The translations under genes and the position numbers were made by a program. Below, in pieces: positions 49,360 through 59,199 of a stretch of 64,000 bases of DNA (positions within the stretch are counted from its first letter, which is position 1; each line of letters starts with the position of its first letter). The notes beneath the pieces were generated by a model. That model was not told the DNA's origin. It searched no databases and was given only the letters and a program-made list of their open reading frames with translations. This DNA comes from Gracilaria vermiculophylla (Eukaryota; Rhodophyta; Florideophyceae; Gracilariales; Gracilariaceae): contig JAHNZQ020000308.1 of the NCBI GenBank assembly GCA_019155205.2, positions 1,019,037-1,083,036 of the forward strand, read 5' to 3'.

Positions 49360-51207
49360 ATGACAGCAGCTCTAGCTCAGCACGCTGATCAAGCCGAACG
49401 AATCCATTCTACACAGCCACCAGAAACTGCACGTGAGGCTCTCTATCGAATAACTGCCTTACTACGAGCTGTAGCCGCTCCGCATGCGTTCAATCTTTCG
49501 CAGCCCCATTTTCCAGCCCCATGCGGTACATCACAAGCTACGTTGACTTCGGCGTCCACTTCAGCCGAGGCGCAAGTCACCGCGGTCGGAACGCCAACTG
49601 GTGCAGAGACATCGCCGCCTGACAACCAACCCGATCTTCACCCGCTCTCCACCGTATGTTTGCCGTACATCCGAAGGGCAATTTACTCATCTTTGGAGGT
49701 CCTGAAGCAAGCCACTGAAGCTCGGGAAACATGGACGAAGGATAACACCCATCACCTTCGACGTGTGCGTTACGATTCCCTACTTCGTCAAAATGCCATT
49801 CTGGATGCTCGTCTTTCGTATTCCATTTGTCGCAATCTCGCTCAAACCACTGATCCCTTCGCCCCGCCCTATTTTCGTACTCTGAATCGTTTGCGCCATC
49901 TCGGCGAGCATCTCCAAGCCATAACCACTCAGGAAGTAACAGAAGACAAGACTCATCTCACCGTGTGTAGTGCCTCGTTTCTTGCTGACTTCCATTTCAA
50001 ACACTCTCCCAGGTCACCACCAGAAGTATCAGCAAAGCTACGAATAATACTATCACACGATCAGGAGGGAATCGACGACGGTGCTGACACACACCTTGCT
50101 CGATTAGTTACTGCTTCTCGCTTCGATATTCTACATCGCGTATTCGCAAACCTCATGAGAATTGAAAAGCTGAGCACTATTGCGGAGCTTCCTCTCGTCG
50201 ATGCACTTCGATGCTTTGAAGACGATTTGCTCCTGGCGGCAGCTAGTGAAGGAGTGACAGATCCTTTTATGCACCATGGTCACATTGTGCGTACCGCACT
50301 TGGTCTGCGGATACAGTTTTCTACATCCCATGCCGCCTTTCTCGGCGTGGAGCATGTCTTGTCCAAGAGCGAAATATCTGTAGCGCGTTCTAAAGTTGTT
50401 CGGACAGATCCAAATGCTCAATGCGTATTTGTGCAAGGAAAGATTGCGCCGGTGTTTGCTCAGTATGTTTTGACTCTCACAGCTCCGATTCCATCGTTTT
50501 TGTCCGTGTTGCACACACTGCACAGGGTGTCGATCGATCCAGTGCATCTCCAAGCAAAGCGTACAAGTTTGACTCGCATGCAGACGACGTACAATGATGT
50601 GCACTGGAAATCAGAAATGGAGAGTTCTGGCACGTACATGTGGCCATCTTTATCTGAAATTGTCATCCCACGCATTTCGAAGGGGCAGAAAGTCACTTCA
50701 GCCAAAGATATTCCATCGCGGGGTGACTGTGAAGCAATTATGTCGCCCGCCTTACCTGACGGGAGCTTTCTCCGATTCCAGCAAAATGATACGAATCCAG
50801 CCCCTGCCATGAGGGTCAGACGTATTCCATTGCGAACTGTGAATGATATTTTTCCGGTGCTTCAGCTTCTACGCCAACAACTTGTATTCAACGAGTTGTT
50901 TTTAAGTTGTGTTGATGTCAATGCAACATTAGCGCATTCCAAAAAGGATGAAACCGTGCGAACTGTTGAAATGGTTGTAGAGGGCTCTCCAGGCTTCATG
51001 CATTTCAGCATTTATGACGAGTCTATCAACGACGTTCTAAACCTGGTCGTTGAAATAGCTCGTGGAGGAGCTATCTCGGGTGCACTGAAGACCGCAAACG
51101 GTGGTCCGGCGTGGTGTTCAGATGCTAAAGCAACTCAAATACTACGTATTTGTAGAAGTATACCAATCACTATTTACACCTTGCTTTCAATGCCCAAACG
51201 AGGATGA
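49360..51207 (+). CDS. MED1: Mediator subunit 1 (MED1)-like protein
   Basis: A complete 615-residue protein with no membrane segment. After a low-complexity start (1-110), the helical and beta-rich body shows blocks that fit the MED1 domain. VSAKLRIILSHDQEG and FDILHRVFANLMRIEKLSTI are followed by LRCFEDDLLLAAASEG. Near the end come DIFPVLQLLRQQLVFNELFLSCV and PGFMHFSIYDESINDVLNLVV, then ARGGAISGAL. Order and spacing resemble animal and fungal MED1, where the protein joins the Mediator middle module to activators. The LxxLL motifs that animal MED1 uses for nuclear receptors are not obvious. The call is a recognition of pattern, not a search result. Confidence 0.6.
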   Translation: MTAALAQHADQAERIHSTQPPETAREALYRITALLRAVAAPHAFNLSQPHFPAPCGTSQATLTSASTSAEAQVTAVGTPTGAETSPPDNQPDLHPLSTVCLPYIRRAIYSSLEVLKQATEARETWTKDNTHHLRRVRYDSLLRQNAILDARLSYSICRNLAQTTDPFAPPYFRTLNRLRHLGEHLQAITTQEVTEDKTHLTVCSASFLADFHFKHSPRSPPEVSAKLRIILSHDQEGIDDGADTHLARLVTASRFDILHRVFANLMRIEKLSTIAELPLVDALRCFEDDLLLAAASEGVTDPFMHHGHIVRTALGLRIQFSTSHAAFLGVEHVLSKSEISVARSKVVRTDPNAQCVFVQGKIAPVFAQYVLTLTAPIPSFLSVLHTLHRVSIDPVHLQAKRTSLTRMQTTYNDVHWKSEMESSGTYMWPSLSEIVIPRISKGQKVTSAKDIPSRGDCEAIMSPALPDGSFLRFQQNDTNPAPAMRVRRIPLRTVNDIFPVLQLLRQQLVFNELFLSCVDVNATLAHSKKDETVRTVEMVVEGSPGFMHFSIYDESINDVLNLVVEIARGGAISGALKTANGGPAWCSDAKATQILRICRSIPITIYTLLSMPKRG

Positions 51208-51375
51208 GGAGTGAAGCAATGACATATACTCGACGAGGTGTCAACGGAAAAACTTAGAGACTTTCAACAAGATACGTCCTTTTCATATTAGCCATCAAGA
51301 ATAGTCAAACTCTCACCTCCTCGCGTAATCAAGCACTACCTATTAATCAAGTTTATCAATATCTATCTGCTATCT

Positions 51376-53406
51376 TCATCTTGCTGCTTCCTCAAGCTTC
51401 AATAATAGCTCCGTTATTTGCTCCTTGTACATTTGCTTCACGTCTGCTAGATCTGCGTCAAGTTCTGCAATACGCTCTTCACGTTCTCCAAGTAGCTCGA
51501 GAAGAGCTGAGTGCCGCTTCTGTAAATCGGTTAACTCGCGCCTCAAACCGGGAGTATCCTCGCTGTCCTTCTTTAACTTTTCAACTTCTGCTGTGAGCTT
51601 CACAACATCTTCAGCAAGCGCCTCAGTAGCAACCTCTTTCCGCTTTAGTCGTGATTGTAAAGAAACAACTTCTCCATCCCTTTTCCGTAACGAGAGCTTC
51701 AGCTTGTCAATTGCATACAGGACACCAGAAGATTGTGGCTCTGAAAGGAAGTCCACTGAATCCGATTCATCGAAGCTGAAGTTCGGTGCAGACATGTTGT
51801 CAAGGCTATTTGATACTTGTATTGGTATTGAGCCGTTCATGCTTCCAGTGCTTTGTCTAACATTTGATACTTGGGATTCGAACGCTCGTTTTGGAGTGTT
51901 CTGCAGCTGAGATTCCAGTACGCTCAATTGATCTCTTAGGCTTTCTTCTCGTTTGCTCACGGACTCCAAAGCTGTAATATGTGCCACACGATCGCGAGAT
52001 AGCTCATGCTCCGTAGCTTCTTTGGCTTTAGCCAATACTCGGATTTGCTTCTTGTATTCCTCAACATCACGCTTATAATTATCCTGCAGTTTGTCGTACT
52101 TTTCACGAAGGGTGTCAAACTCGGACACCACTTGTGTTCGTTCTGTTTTTGCAGATTTCGTTTGGTTTTCTAATGCGGCTATCCGGCCTTGAAGTTCCCG
52201 AATCTGATCGGTTGCAATGCGTTCTCGCTGCTGAGAATCTTTAAGAGCGGCTTCTACTGCTCGCAGCTGCTCAGACTGTGATCGTTCTACTGCTGATTTT
52301 GTCCGATTTCGCTCAATTGCTGCCGCTTGGAGCGCTTCAACCTGCTTTACTAGAGGTCTCGTTGCGTTGGGAATTGCAGCCACTAATTCTTCGTTTCTCG
52401 CCTTGAGCTCCTCCGCTATTTTTCGACTTTCCGCCACTTCGTAGCGAAGTTGGTCCTCTCTCTCACCTGCATCTTGGGTTACTTTCGTGAGATGAGCTTG
52501 AAGTTCAAGCATTGTCTTGTTCATTGTGTCCTCGTTCGCCCTTGCTCTTGCATTTAGAGATTGAACGTGCGCTTCATGTTCCTCTTTGAGTTTGCTAGCT
52601 TGAGTTGCAATTGCAGATGCCTGGCTCCTTCTCAGTGCTTCTAGCTCAGTTCTAACCGCATCCAGCGCGGCCGAATTCGAAGTACTCGTGCGAGCGTCGT
52701 TTTCCGCGCGAGCCAATCTTTCTTCTTGCGCAGCAAGTGCCTCCCGCGAGGATTTTTCTGACGCTTCAAGTTGTTTTTGTTTTTGGTTTGCATTCTGGAG
52801 TTTCGCTTCAGTCGCTGCAACAATTGCTCTCAACTCCTCAATATGTGCATCTCTTTCTTTCACGTCCCTCTTGAGAGCCCGAGCTGCCGCTTCTTTTTCT
52901 GCCACACGAATAGACAGTTTCTCACCTTCCGCAAGAATAGTTTTTATCTGGAGCTCCTTGGCCTGTACTTCGTCACCCTGGGAAGAATTTTGCTCAGCGG
53001 ACCGACGTATGCTGTCACGTTCGCGAGTAACAACATATAGCTTTCTTTCAGCAGCAGTGGCTCTTTGAGAAGCTTCAGAAAGCTTCTTCTGTAAATCCTC
53101 AATAACTTCAGATTCTTTCCCGGAACGATCTTCAATCGAAAGATTTGACACAATGTCTTTGCCATTCTCTTCAACGTTTTCCGGTGTTAGTGTTTTGTTC
53201 CCTTCTGGTGGCGCTTGATCAGATTCCGTTGTAGATGCAACATTTTTAGCAGTTTGCGACCGAGAAGGCAAAATATCTGCAACATCTTCCCATGAATCAT
53301 CTTCGCCAGCCCATGAAGTCCAGCCTGTAGCAGTCTTTGAGCTGTCACCCACTTCAATGTTCTTCACAGCGTTAGATGCCCCTTTCAAGAAGTTAGAAAG
53401 ATCCAT
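51376..53406 (-). CDS. TMF1: TMF1-like golgin (TATA element modulatory factor family)
   Basis: A complete 676-residue protein, coiled coil for most of its length (about 95-660). The N terminus MDLSNFLKGASNAVKN is followed by GWTSWAGEDDSWEDV, an acidic WxxW-type segment also found at the start of plant and animal TMF golgins. The last 100 residues form the conserved TMF C-terminal domain: LRRELTDLQKRHSALLELLG, EREERIAELDADLADVKQMY and KEQITELLLKLEE. This binds Rab6 at the Golgi in animals. The protein is expected to tether vesicles at the Golgi. Stop codon and MED1 stop are 168 bp apart, tail to tail. Confidence 0.82.
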   Translation of the reverse strand: MDLSNFLKGASNAVKNIEVGDSSKTATGWTSWAGEDDSWEDVADILPSRSQTAKNVASTTESDQAPPEGNKTLTPENVEENGKDIVSNLSIEDRSGKESEVIEDLQKKLSEASQRATAAERKLYVVTRERDSIRRSAEQNSSQGDEVQAKELQIKTILAEGEKLSIRVAEKEAAARALKRDVKERDAHIEELRAIVAATEAKLQNANQKQKQLEASEKSSREALAAQEERLARAENDARTSTSNSAALDAVRTELEALRRSQASAIATQASKLKEEHEAHVQSLNARARANEDTMNKTMLELQAHLTKVTQDAGEREDQLRYEVAESRKIAEELKARNEELVAAIPNATRPLVKQVEALQAAAIERNRTKSAVERSQSEQLRAVEAALKDSQQRERIATDQIRELQGRIAALENQTKSAKTERTQVVSEFDTLREKYDKLQDNYKRDVEEYKKQIRVLAKAKEATEHELSRDRVAHITALESVSKREESLRDQLSVLESQLQNTPKRAFESQVSNVRQSTGSMNGSIPIQVSNSLDNMSAPNFSFDESDSVDFLSEPQSSGVLYAIDKLKLSLRKRDGEVVSLQSRLKRKEVATEALAEDVVKLTAEVEKLKKDSEDTPGLRRELTDLQKRHSALLELLGEREERIAELDADLADVKQMYKEQITELLLKLEEAAR

Positions 53407-53825
53407 TCTGATAAGCTAGGGGACCCGGACATGACAACACACGAAGCAGGATATGACGTTGACAAGTCGCGGGGGGGCAGATGTAAAATTCCCAAAGAAG
53501 CAAATGTAGTGGAGAACGAAGACGGTCAGCAGTGGTGGGCCATGTGCGCCAGTCGAAACTGTCCCAAAATAATTTAATCACTGTCAGGCGAGGCCTTCGT
53601 CATCCAAATTTTGCACGACTCAAAAACATTGAAATACCTCAGGAGTGATGAAACACGCACGTGTACTGTACGAGGGTACAACTCCTGGCGCCCTCAAGGT
53701 GGATGCATTCTACATGTCCGAGGCGTTCAGCAGAGCAAACGCCATCGACTCTAGCTAGCAAACGTCACAGCGCCGGACAGAATCTCTTGGTTCGCTTTTA
53801 GAGAGAAGCATCCCACCGACAGAAA
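53407..53825. other. Divergent promoter region
   Basis: This lies between the TMF1-like start (minus) and the GTF3C6-like start (plus). No coding frame is convincing. Confidence 0.5.
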
Positions 53826-54181
53826 ATGGTGCTCAAGCGGAAGGGAGGAATCTCGAACACCAAAGTTTGTGTTTTGCTTCAAGTCCCAGAAAATGTGGCA
53901 AAACTTCTGAATGAGTCAGATGGAAATGTCCAGATTCAGGTGCGTTAAAAGCTATGTCACTTTCCGTATGAGTTTTGAGTTTCTAATGCGTGCGTTTCCT
54001 GTGACTCTTGTTATAGTTTGAAAGCATGGAACCACCAATACTCACCATAGGCGACAAACGTCTTATAGGTCGCTTCGAGGATGTAATTGGCACTGATATG
54101 GTTTTTGATCCATCAAAGAGTGAAAACGCTGGTTACATTGGAAGCTGTACAAGAAGACTGATTTGCAGAGAGGAACAGTGA
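53826..54181 (+). CDS. GTF3C6: TFIIIC subunit 6-like protein (GTF3C6/Tfc7 type), two exons
   Basis: Exon 1 is 53826-53939 and exon 2 is 54017-54181, giving 92 residues. Exon 1 encodes MVLKRKGGISNTKVCVLLQV and an acidic end; exon 2 continues FESMEPPILTIGDKRLIGRF, then EDVIGTDMVFDPS. The block PPIL.I......G.FED..GT...F is the core of the TFIIIC tau55-related/subunit 6 fold. Human GTF3C6 (about 213 residues) has the same core with a longer tail that is missing here. TFIIIC binds the internal promoters of tRNA genes for RNA polymerase III. The match is confined to about 30 residues, so the name is probable rather than certain. Confidence 0.65.
53940..54016 (+). other. Spliceosomal intron of the GTF3C6-like gene
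   Basis: A 77-nt intron in phase 0. The donor is CAG|GTGCGT and the acceptor is GTTATAG|TTTG. The coding frame stops if the intron is read through, and joining the exons keeps one frame. Its length is close to that of the URM1 intron (80 nt). Confidence 0.8.
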
Positions 54182-54952
54182 AACAAGACAATTCGATCAT
54201 TCTTGGATGCAAGGTGCCTGCATAGCCCTGCCGCAATCTCCGAAGTTGCTCAACACGCTATGCAGGTTACAAATCTACCACTGACACAAATTCATTTTTC
54301 TTCCTAGTCTGAAACATGGCACATGGAACATGGAACATGGAATAGGTGGTGCGACGCCAGAGATGTGAATATATACCTTCTTGTGAACAGTCGAGGTGAC
54401 GAGTGGTGAAAGCATGTATCACAACACTAGCTGAACCCACGCATCCAATAGAGATGCAACACCTTACCCCAGTGGACTCTATTCGCCAGAAATGGAGCAA
54501 TGAAACCGTAAACGTCCGTGGGATCCCGGTTGGATGTGAGGTGAACATCATCAGAGAAGTGGCGACCTGTGAACTAACACGAATGGGATCTTAAATTTCG
54601 AACATGTCGTCAAATAGTCGGTCATTGATGGGTCAGAGTTTTCAGGGATGCCATAATTCTGTTGATGCTTCAATGCTATTTGATACTGATAAGTATCAAG
54701 AAGTATGACATGTGTTTCCAACACTTTGATAGAGAACTTTGGAAAATGTCGTTGAACTTGTGTTGATTTTGAATTGTTTGTGATTTAGTGAGTCTATGTA
54801 TGTAGTGGGCGGGTGAAACCGGCGCATCTCGCTATGGTACACCGAAAATTACGCCAGCAGCATATGTTATACTTCGTTGTTTCACTCTGAGCGACCGCGA
54901 GCTGCGAAACCTGCCTAACGGCGACATCTTCGCTCCATAATCTGTTTTTTTC
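54182..54952. other. Tail-to-tail intergenic region
   Basis: This holds the 3' ends of the GTF3C6-like and Aurora kinase genes. A short ACATGGA-type repeat (ACATGGCACATGGAACATGGAACATGGAA) lies at about 54314-54342. No other gene is supported. Confidence 0.5.
54314..54342. repeat. About four copies of an 8-bp repeat
   Basis: ACATGGNA units in tandem within the 3' region of the TFIIIC-like gene. Confidence 0.8.
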
Positions 54953-55993
54953 TCACGAAGAGAGTCTCTGAAGGCGCGCAAGAGTGTCTGCAGCATTTGT
55001 TACAACCCAGGGATGTTGTAGGACATGCTTTAGCGGAAGTCTCTTACCAGGTTCTCTAACTAGCAAGCGACCGATGAGATCTTCTGCCATATCGCTCATG
55101 GCATAAGGAGGGATTTTGTAATCAATCTTGACGATGCGACGCTGGGTCTCCTCCTTATCACCTGCATCGAATGGAGCCCTACCGAGAATAAACTCATATA
55201 CGAGCACACCCAAGGCCCACTGGTCCACCGCGTGGTCGTGGGAGCGGTTCAAAATCATTTCAGGCGGTATATAGTCCAGAGTTCCACACATAGTGACTCG
55301 GCGGTCACTCGGTGCGTGCACGCTCCATCCGAAGTCCGCAATCTTGATCTCACCGTTGATGCCGAGCAAGATGTTCTCCGGTTTTATGTCGCGGTGAATG
55401 ACGTGTTTCGAGTGGCAGTAATCTAGCGCGTGTGCCACGCATGCTGCGTACGAGGCAGCTCGCCGCTCGTCAAAGTTGCGGTGCCTTAGATGCTTGTATA
55501 GCTCTCCTTTGGCAGCGTACTCGAGGATCAAGAAGACTCGGTTATCATCGTAAAAATAGCCGAACAGGCGGAGGATATTCGGGTGTCGCAGGTGGGACTG
55601 AATCTCTATCTCTCTCCGCAACTGGTGCTCGACCTTGCTCTTGAGCAGCTGCTCCTTAAAAAGGACCTTGAGAGCAACGATGTACTTGGAGCGCTTTTCG
55701 CGGGCGAGGTAGACACTACCGTACTTGCCTTTCCCTAACGGCTTTCCAATCTGGAAGTCGCTTAGCTGCCAAGCACGAGGGGGGTCTGCGTATGAGGGGC
55801 CGCCACCCATAGGGTAGCCGTGTGAGGAGGAGCGGGGTCTGGAGGGGATTGCCGAGGGGAGACAGTTAGTGGAGGACGAGGAGTTGTTGAAGGGCTTGGT
55901 GGAGACATAGACGGGGGCGGCACGTGGATGATTGGGAAGAGCGTTCTCTTTCCCTGGGGCAGGAGGGTCGCGGGCGGCAAACTGGGGCGGCAT
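54953..55993 (-). CDS. AUR: Aurora-type mitotic protein kinase
   Basis: A complete 346-residue protein. The N-terminal 75 residues are Ser/Pro-rich and include a KEN sequence (15-17), a possible APC/C degradation signal. The kinase domain runs from [18 protein letters not shown]. Lys109 lies in [14 protein letters not shown] has Asp202, and DFG starts at Asp220. The activation loop [16 protein letters not shown] carries Thr234, and this sequence defines the Aurora group. The domain ends near HPWV (about residue 330), leaving only a short tail. Aurora kinases control the spindle, chromosome attachment and cytokinesis. Whether it behaves as the A or the B type cannot be told, and lower eukaryotes often have one. 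Confidence 0.93.
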   Translation of the reverse strand: MPPQFAARDPPAPGKENALPNHPRAAPVYVSTKPFNNSSSSTNCLPSAIPSRPRSSSHGYPMGGGPSYADPPRAWQLSDFQIGKPLGKGKYGSVYLAREKRSKYIVALKVLFKEQLLKSKVEHQLRREIEIQSHLRHPNILRLFGYFYDDNRVFLILEYAAKGELYKHLRHRNFDERRAASYAACVAHALDYCHSKHVIHRDIKPENILLGINGEIKIADFGWSVHAPSDRRVTMCGTLDYIPPEMILNRSHDHAVDQWALGVLVYEFILGRAPFDAGDKEETQRRIVKIDYKIPPYAMSDMAEDLIGRLLVREPGKRLPLKHVLQHPWVVTNAADTLARLQRLSS

Positions 55994-56373
55994 GGCAAAG
56001 AGATCTCGCTACCGGGGAGGCGATGGGGGTGATGGGGTTTGGGAATGGGATCGGCAGGAGGATACGGTGGGCGCGATGGCACCACGAGCGAGCCGGAAGC
56101 GGCACATAAATGGGCTACATGCGACGCGAAGAAGACGCGTGGGCAGAGGGCGAGCGACGCGAGCATGAACGGATACGAGAGTGGGGTAGGAGGGCGCATG
56201 TAACGGTCCCGTGGCGCGCACGCGCCGTAACGGCGCGTCAACGCTCGCCAATCACACCGTTTCGTTTGAAACGGGTGTCCCAAATTCCGGGCGCCCATTT
56301 AAATGGCGGTCACTTGTCATCAACCGCCCACTCCGCACTTCGCGACCGTCCGCGTTGAGCCGCTCGAGGCCCG
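55994..56373. other. Upstream region of the Aurora kinase gene
   Basis: This is the promoter and leader side of the Aurora gene and the 3' end of the Exo84-like gene, both on the minus strand. It is fairly GC-rich and contains a CGTTTCGTTTGAAACG-like inverted repeat at about 56258-56273. No coding frame is supported. Confidence 0.5.
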
Positions 56374-58428
56374 CTAGCGATCCACGCGTGCCCGTTGTTG
56401 AGCCAGGAAGACCTTTGCGCGCAGCTGCAACGCGCTCTCATCTTCATCTCCGTCGAAGTCGTCCTCGTCGCCGCTCGCCCCTTCGACCCCGGCCGCGTAC
56501 AGCGCCGCCTGTTCCTCTTCGTTGAACCGCCCGTCTTCGCCTTCCGCCTCACTCCGCACCCCCGCCCCTCTTCGAACGGCTGTGGCGCGCCCTGAGCTTG
56601 CCCGTTTCAATTCCTTGCTCAGCGTGTGCACCGCTCCCAGGTCTCGAGACTGCAGAGCGTGAGCTGCGCGCTCAACCACTTCCAGCCGAGCCCCCCTGGG
56701 CCTCATCCGCAGCAGCGCCTTTCCAACCATGTCCATCGTCTCGATTAGCCCCTCTTGCACGTCATTCATGCTCAAACTCGTCCCTTTCTTCACGCTTTTC
56801 GAACACATTTCCACTAGTGACGCGCAGTAAGTCACTGCCGGTCGCACGAGCATGCGTCCGACAACCGCCTCCTTGTTGCTCTCGATACTAAGCATGCCCC
56901 CAAGGCTTCGACTTACCATGCTTAGTTCATCGCACATCGCTGTCCCAGACTGATACGGCCCCTCTCGCCAATTCGCTGGAATCGCGCACGCGAGCGTCTT
57001 CGCTCGCTCCACTAATTGGCGTTCTGCTTCTTGCATTGGTTTGTGCGCGTCTCTACTCAACAATGTGTTTACCCGAGTTTGAAACACCGATAACAAACTA
57101 CTTTCGCCCAATTTCAGCTGCTGATCCATCGGGTCAAGTCTTCCTTGCGCCGCTTCAATCACGTTCAGAATCGTAATCGGGTCTCCCTTACAGGCTTTGG
57201 CCACCACTGAACTCACGAATTCTTCATACACCTTGTCGGACTGCTCAAGAATCCACAGCAAAAACGCTGATGAGTTATGATCATCGTCAAATGACAATGC
57301 TGTGTACATTTTGTGCGCCCTTCGAAACAAATACAAGGCCTTGTTGAGGATAACAGTCAAGTAGCGTGGCGCTATGTCGTGCGAGTGCGTCGCAGCATGT
57401 CGTAATTCTGTGTACAGTTCCCGTTTCATATCCTCGAGCAAAACACATCTTGCCTGATGCGCAGCATTGAGAGTTCTCAATAGCCGCCCATATGTCTCTG
57501 CTGCTTGGGACGTGTTGGAGCATAGCGACGCCAATTCCATCACAAGCTGATGCCGTAGTTGCAAAAATTTGGCATGCGCTCGAGAGTTCATTCCTTCCTT
57601 CATTTCATTCAGCTCCCGAATTGCTGACACGCAATCCTCATATCTCTTTTCAATCATGAAGCCCTCCAAGTCCCAAAGACGTTCTGTGACTTGCATTTCC
57701 GCCAGGCTTCGATCCCCTTGTTTTTCTATATCGTTTTCAAGCTTGTAGTCCAGTAAACCTTCAAAGCACGCATGTCGAGCAAGAGGAAACGTATCTGCAA
57801 ACTTCGTCGCATCTTCAACCTCGTTTTGGACTTCTTGTAAAACGTTTGTGAGCTCCCCAATCTGCGCATTGACAATAGCAGCAAGCTGTTGAGCTGCCCC
57901 AACGTCTTCGTTCTTGACAGCTGCCTCTGACAAACTGACCGCTTTTAGTATGTCTCGCTCGTGGATGCTTTGAAAGTCTCCATCTGGATCGTAAGAGCGC
58001 TTCCACAAAGAACTGCGCTTTTTCAGAGTACTGGCCGAGCTGCAAGAAGCTGGTTGACTAGTTATGTCAACATTGGATTTTGTGCTTTCATCCTCTTTGC
58101 GGGGGCGATCTCCAATCTCGCTTGGTGACAAAGCGACAGGAACATCATCGTTGAGAAATGGGTCGCGCGATGCATGGGTGGATGGCGGAGATGAGAATGA
58201 GTCATCGTTCTCTTTCAGAATTAGGGGTGGCAACGGAACTTCATGCAGAGTTTCATCTTCTTTAGATTTACGGCGTGGAAATAGTTGGAACGGTTTCTGA
58301 AGAAGATCAACCGAAATATTGCGAAATACGCTGGGTTGGCGGTCTTCATGGGAAGGTTCTTCAGTTTGTGTTCGTCGCCGCCGGCGAGACCTGATGCGGT
58401 CCCGTACGCCCCGAAGCACTGAAGGCAT
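56374..58428 (-). CDS. EXO84: Probable exocyst complex subunit Exo84
   Basis: A complete 684-residue, mostly helical protein without membrane segments. The first 150 residues are charged and disordered (RSRRRRR, SKEDE). A coiled coil follows at about 165-225. The C-terminal two thirds is a helical repeat region: RLWDLEGFMIEKRYEDCVSA, then GRLLRTLNAAHQARCVLLED and LLWILEQSDKVYEEFVSSVV. The order (coiled coil, then a W..LD-type helix and helical bundles with LL.....AR.......) fits the Exo84 C-terminal region better than COG or GARP subunits. The last 80 residues are acidic. The exocyst tethers secretory vesicles to the plasma membrane. The identification is by overall pattern; another CATCHR tether is possible. 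Confidence 0.55.
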   Translation of the reverse strand: MPSVLRGVRDRIRSRRRRRTQTEEPSHEDRQPSVFRNISVDLLQKPFQLFPRRKSKEDETLHEVPLPPLILKENDDSFSSPPSTHASRDPFLNDDVPVALSPSEIGDRPRKEDESTKSNVDITSQPASCSSASTLKKRSSLWKRSYDPDGDFQSIHERDILKAVSLSEAAVKNEDVGAAQQLAAIVNAQIGELTNVLQEVQNEVEDATKFADTFPLARHACFEGLLDYKLENDIEKQGDRSLAEMQVTERLWDLEGFMIEKRYEDCVSAIRELNEMKEGMNSRAHAKFLQLRHQLVMELASLCSNTSQAAETYGRLLRTLNAAHQARCVLLEDMKRELYTELRHAATHSHDIAPRYLTVILNKALYLFRRAHKMYTALSFDDDHNSSAFLLWILEQSDKVYEEFVSSVVAKACKGDPITILNVIEAAQGRLDPMDQQLKLGESSLLSVFQTRVNTLLSRDAHKPMQEAERQLVERAKTLACAIPANWREGPYQSGTAMCDELSMVSRSLGGMLSIESNKEAVVGRMLVRPAVTYCASLVEMCSKSVKKGTSLSMNDVQEGLIETMDMVGKALLRMRPRGARLEVVERAAHALQSRDLGAVHTLSKELKRASSGRATAVRRGAGVRSEAEGEDGRFNEEEQAALYAAGVEGASGDEDDFDGDEDESALQLRAKVFLAQQRARVDR

Positions 58429-59199
58429 TTTCAGGAATATTTGTTTTGAAGTCGTTCACTCGGACTAAATTGCGGCTTCCCCCGCATGTGGTATTGGCGT
58501 GGTTACTTGTTGCATGAAAGCCTTTAGAGCTACTCGTGACACCTTCTCCTCGTGAACCAATCTCGCTATCTCGTTATACTTGGCCTTTTCGAGTGTATCT
58601 AGCGGCTGACGAGTATCCGTGTGGGCGAAGACGACCTCGCTCGTCAGATAAGCTCAAAGGGCCCACCCCGGAAGAAGAAGACTGCAAGACCACAGTCCCG
58701 CATCTTCGTGTGCAGGCACGCCAATCTTCATACAATAGTTTAGTTGCAAGAATTGAAAAAAAGGCGTGCCATACACATAACACACGTTTGAATGCTCTGG
58801 TTTCGTGATGTATTTTTAGCACGATCGACTCGTGTTGTACGACGGAAGATACTGTAATGCCTTCGCCTAGACTGATCGCGACGCTGCGAACTGCGCTATT
58901 GCGCAGCGCCCTTCACAGCCTTGGTGGTGATTGTGGCTCATTTGGCCTTGTCCGGTATTGGGTTCTGAAGTGGATCAAGTGCTGTCCCTCAGAACTTGTG
59001 GCAGACAACGAATCCAAGTTTACTGAGAAAATAACAGTCGTGAAGTTAAAAAAGCCAGGTTGCAACATGAGCTTCTGATCATGGAAGATACACATTGTTC
59101 TGTATTATGAAGAGCGTCCAATCCATGGTACGAGGGTGAAGCAGTTGCCGATACTCTGTAGCTCATCTTCCAAGTCAGGGCCCCAGGTGACGACTTTTT
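58429..59199. other. Intergenic region
   Basis: This lies between the Exo84-like start and the dihydroxy-acid dehydratase stop. Both genes are on the minus strand. Frames of 60-90 residues are present without recognisable motifs. Confidence 0.45.
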
